From Dasyornis broadbenti (Eukaryota; Chordata; Aves; Passeriformes; Dasyornithidae), in assembly GCA_013397935.1 (NCBI GenBank), contig VZRN01005002.1, positions 1,028,853 through 1,092,852 of the forward strand: a DNA stretch of 64,000 nt, given 5' to 3'. The notes below the pieces were generated by a model that did no database searches, was not told the DNA's origin, and saw only the letters and a program-made list of their open reading frames with translations. Shown here in pieces: positions 63,836-64,000 of the stretch. The translations under genes were made by a program, and so were the position numbers. Each line of letters starts with the position of its first letter. The stretch's first letter is position 1.

Positions 63836-64000
63836 AGGATACCCTTGGAAGGATATTTAGAGTTTACAAAAGTGTTGGTCACTTTTTCACATTAATTACC
63901 ACTGTCCAATACCCAGCCTGGCAGATAAACCCCAGAATTCTGTGCTTTCAGCCTCTGTGGGTGAACCTGGAACCCAGTTAGTTTTAGCATATATTGTGCA

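Larger units (their letters stand above)
41212..64000 (+). other. SOBP: SOBP intron following the zinc-finger exon (more than 22.7 kb, runs off right edge)
   Basis: It starts with a GTAAGA donor. I found no further SOBP coding exon by eye to the end of the window. Contents are simple repeats (42292-42306, 43101-43160, 46074-46107, 46352-46407), a split reverse-transcriptase relic (51168-52415), ancient palindromic repeats (50544-50615, 53431-53502), and a minus-strand CR1 fragment (63593-63835). Other stretches show only short meaningless ORFs. Confidence 0.8.

Noticed and set aside
1..64000. CRISPR arrays, bacterial operons, phage or plasmid modules
   Set aside because: No spaced direct repeats, ribosome-binding-site-driven gene runs or replication genes occur; exon-intron structure and CR1 elements show vertebrate nuclear DNA.

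Overview
The window is vertebrate nuclear DNA, almost certainly from a bird. It holds the 5' ends of two divergently transcribed genes, PDSS2 (minus strand) and SOBP (plus strand), plus much intergenic and intronic sequence. The avian call rests on several CR1-type LINE fragments, very GC-rich promoter sequence with an assembly gap, and the PDSS2/SOBP head-to-head order, which I recall from amniote genomes including human 6q21. The species cannot be determined from the sequence.

Layout. (1) 1-660: a CpG-rich promoter with the first 47 codons of PDSS2 on the minus strand (ATG at 142-140), an upstream short ORF, a YY1-like element and GC boxes. A CR1 3'-end fragment lies just upstream, at about 700-890. 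(2) 891 to about 16740: intergenic DNA with one longer CR1 fragment (about 9275-10030), an isolated GC-rich block (about 12890-13170) containing a perfect 11-bp hairpin, and no recognisable gene. (3) About 16740-18300: GC-rich sequence around a 629-base run of N (16999-17627), preceded by a (GACGG)n pentanucleotide array. This is the inferred SOBP promoter and first exon, which itself is not visible. (4) 18301-64000: SOBP intron 1, then three clear coding exons at 26774-26912, 28768-28953 and 41060-41211, with canonical splice sites and mutually compatible phases, then more than 22 kb of the next intron. The second FCS-type zinc finger and the long proline-rich C-terminal part of SOBP lie beyond the right edge.

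What the genes do. PDSS2 is a subunit of the trans-prenyltransferase that makes the isoprenoid tail of coenzyme Q in mitochondria. SOBP is a nuclear zinc-finger protein related to Drosophila sine oculis-binding protein and is needed in inner ear and nervous system development. They have no known joint pathway and appear simply to be divergent neighbours.

The rest is old interspersed repeats (CR1 fragments, reverse-transcriptase relics, short palindromic amniote repeats) and simple repeats. I found no convincing undescribed system. The best second-look items are the missing SOBP first exon, the pentamer array with a 30-35 bp super-period beside it, the hairpin in the isolated GC-rich block, a 48-bp duplicated segment differing only by transitions, and a reverse-transcriptase relic split by unrelated sequence.
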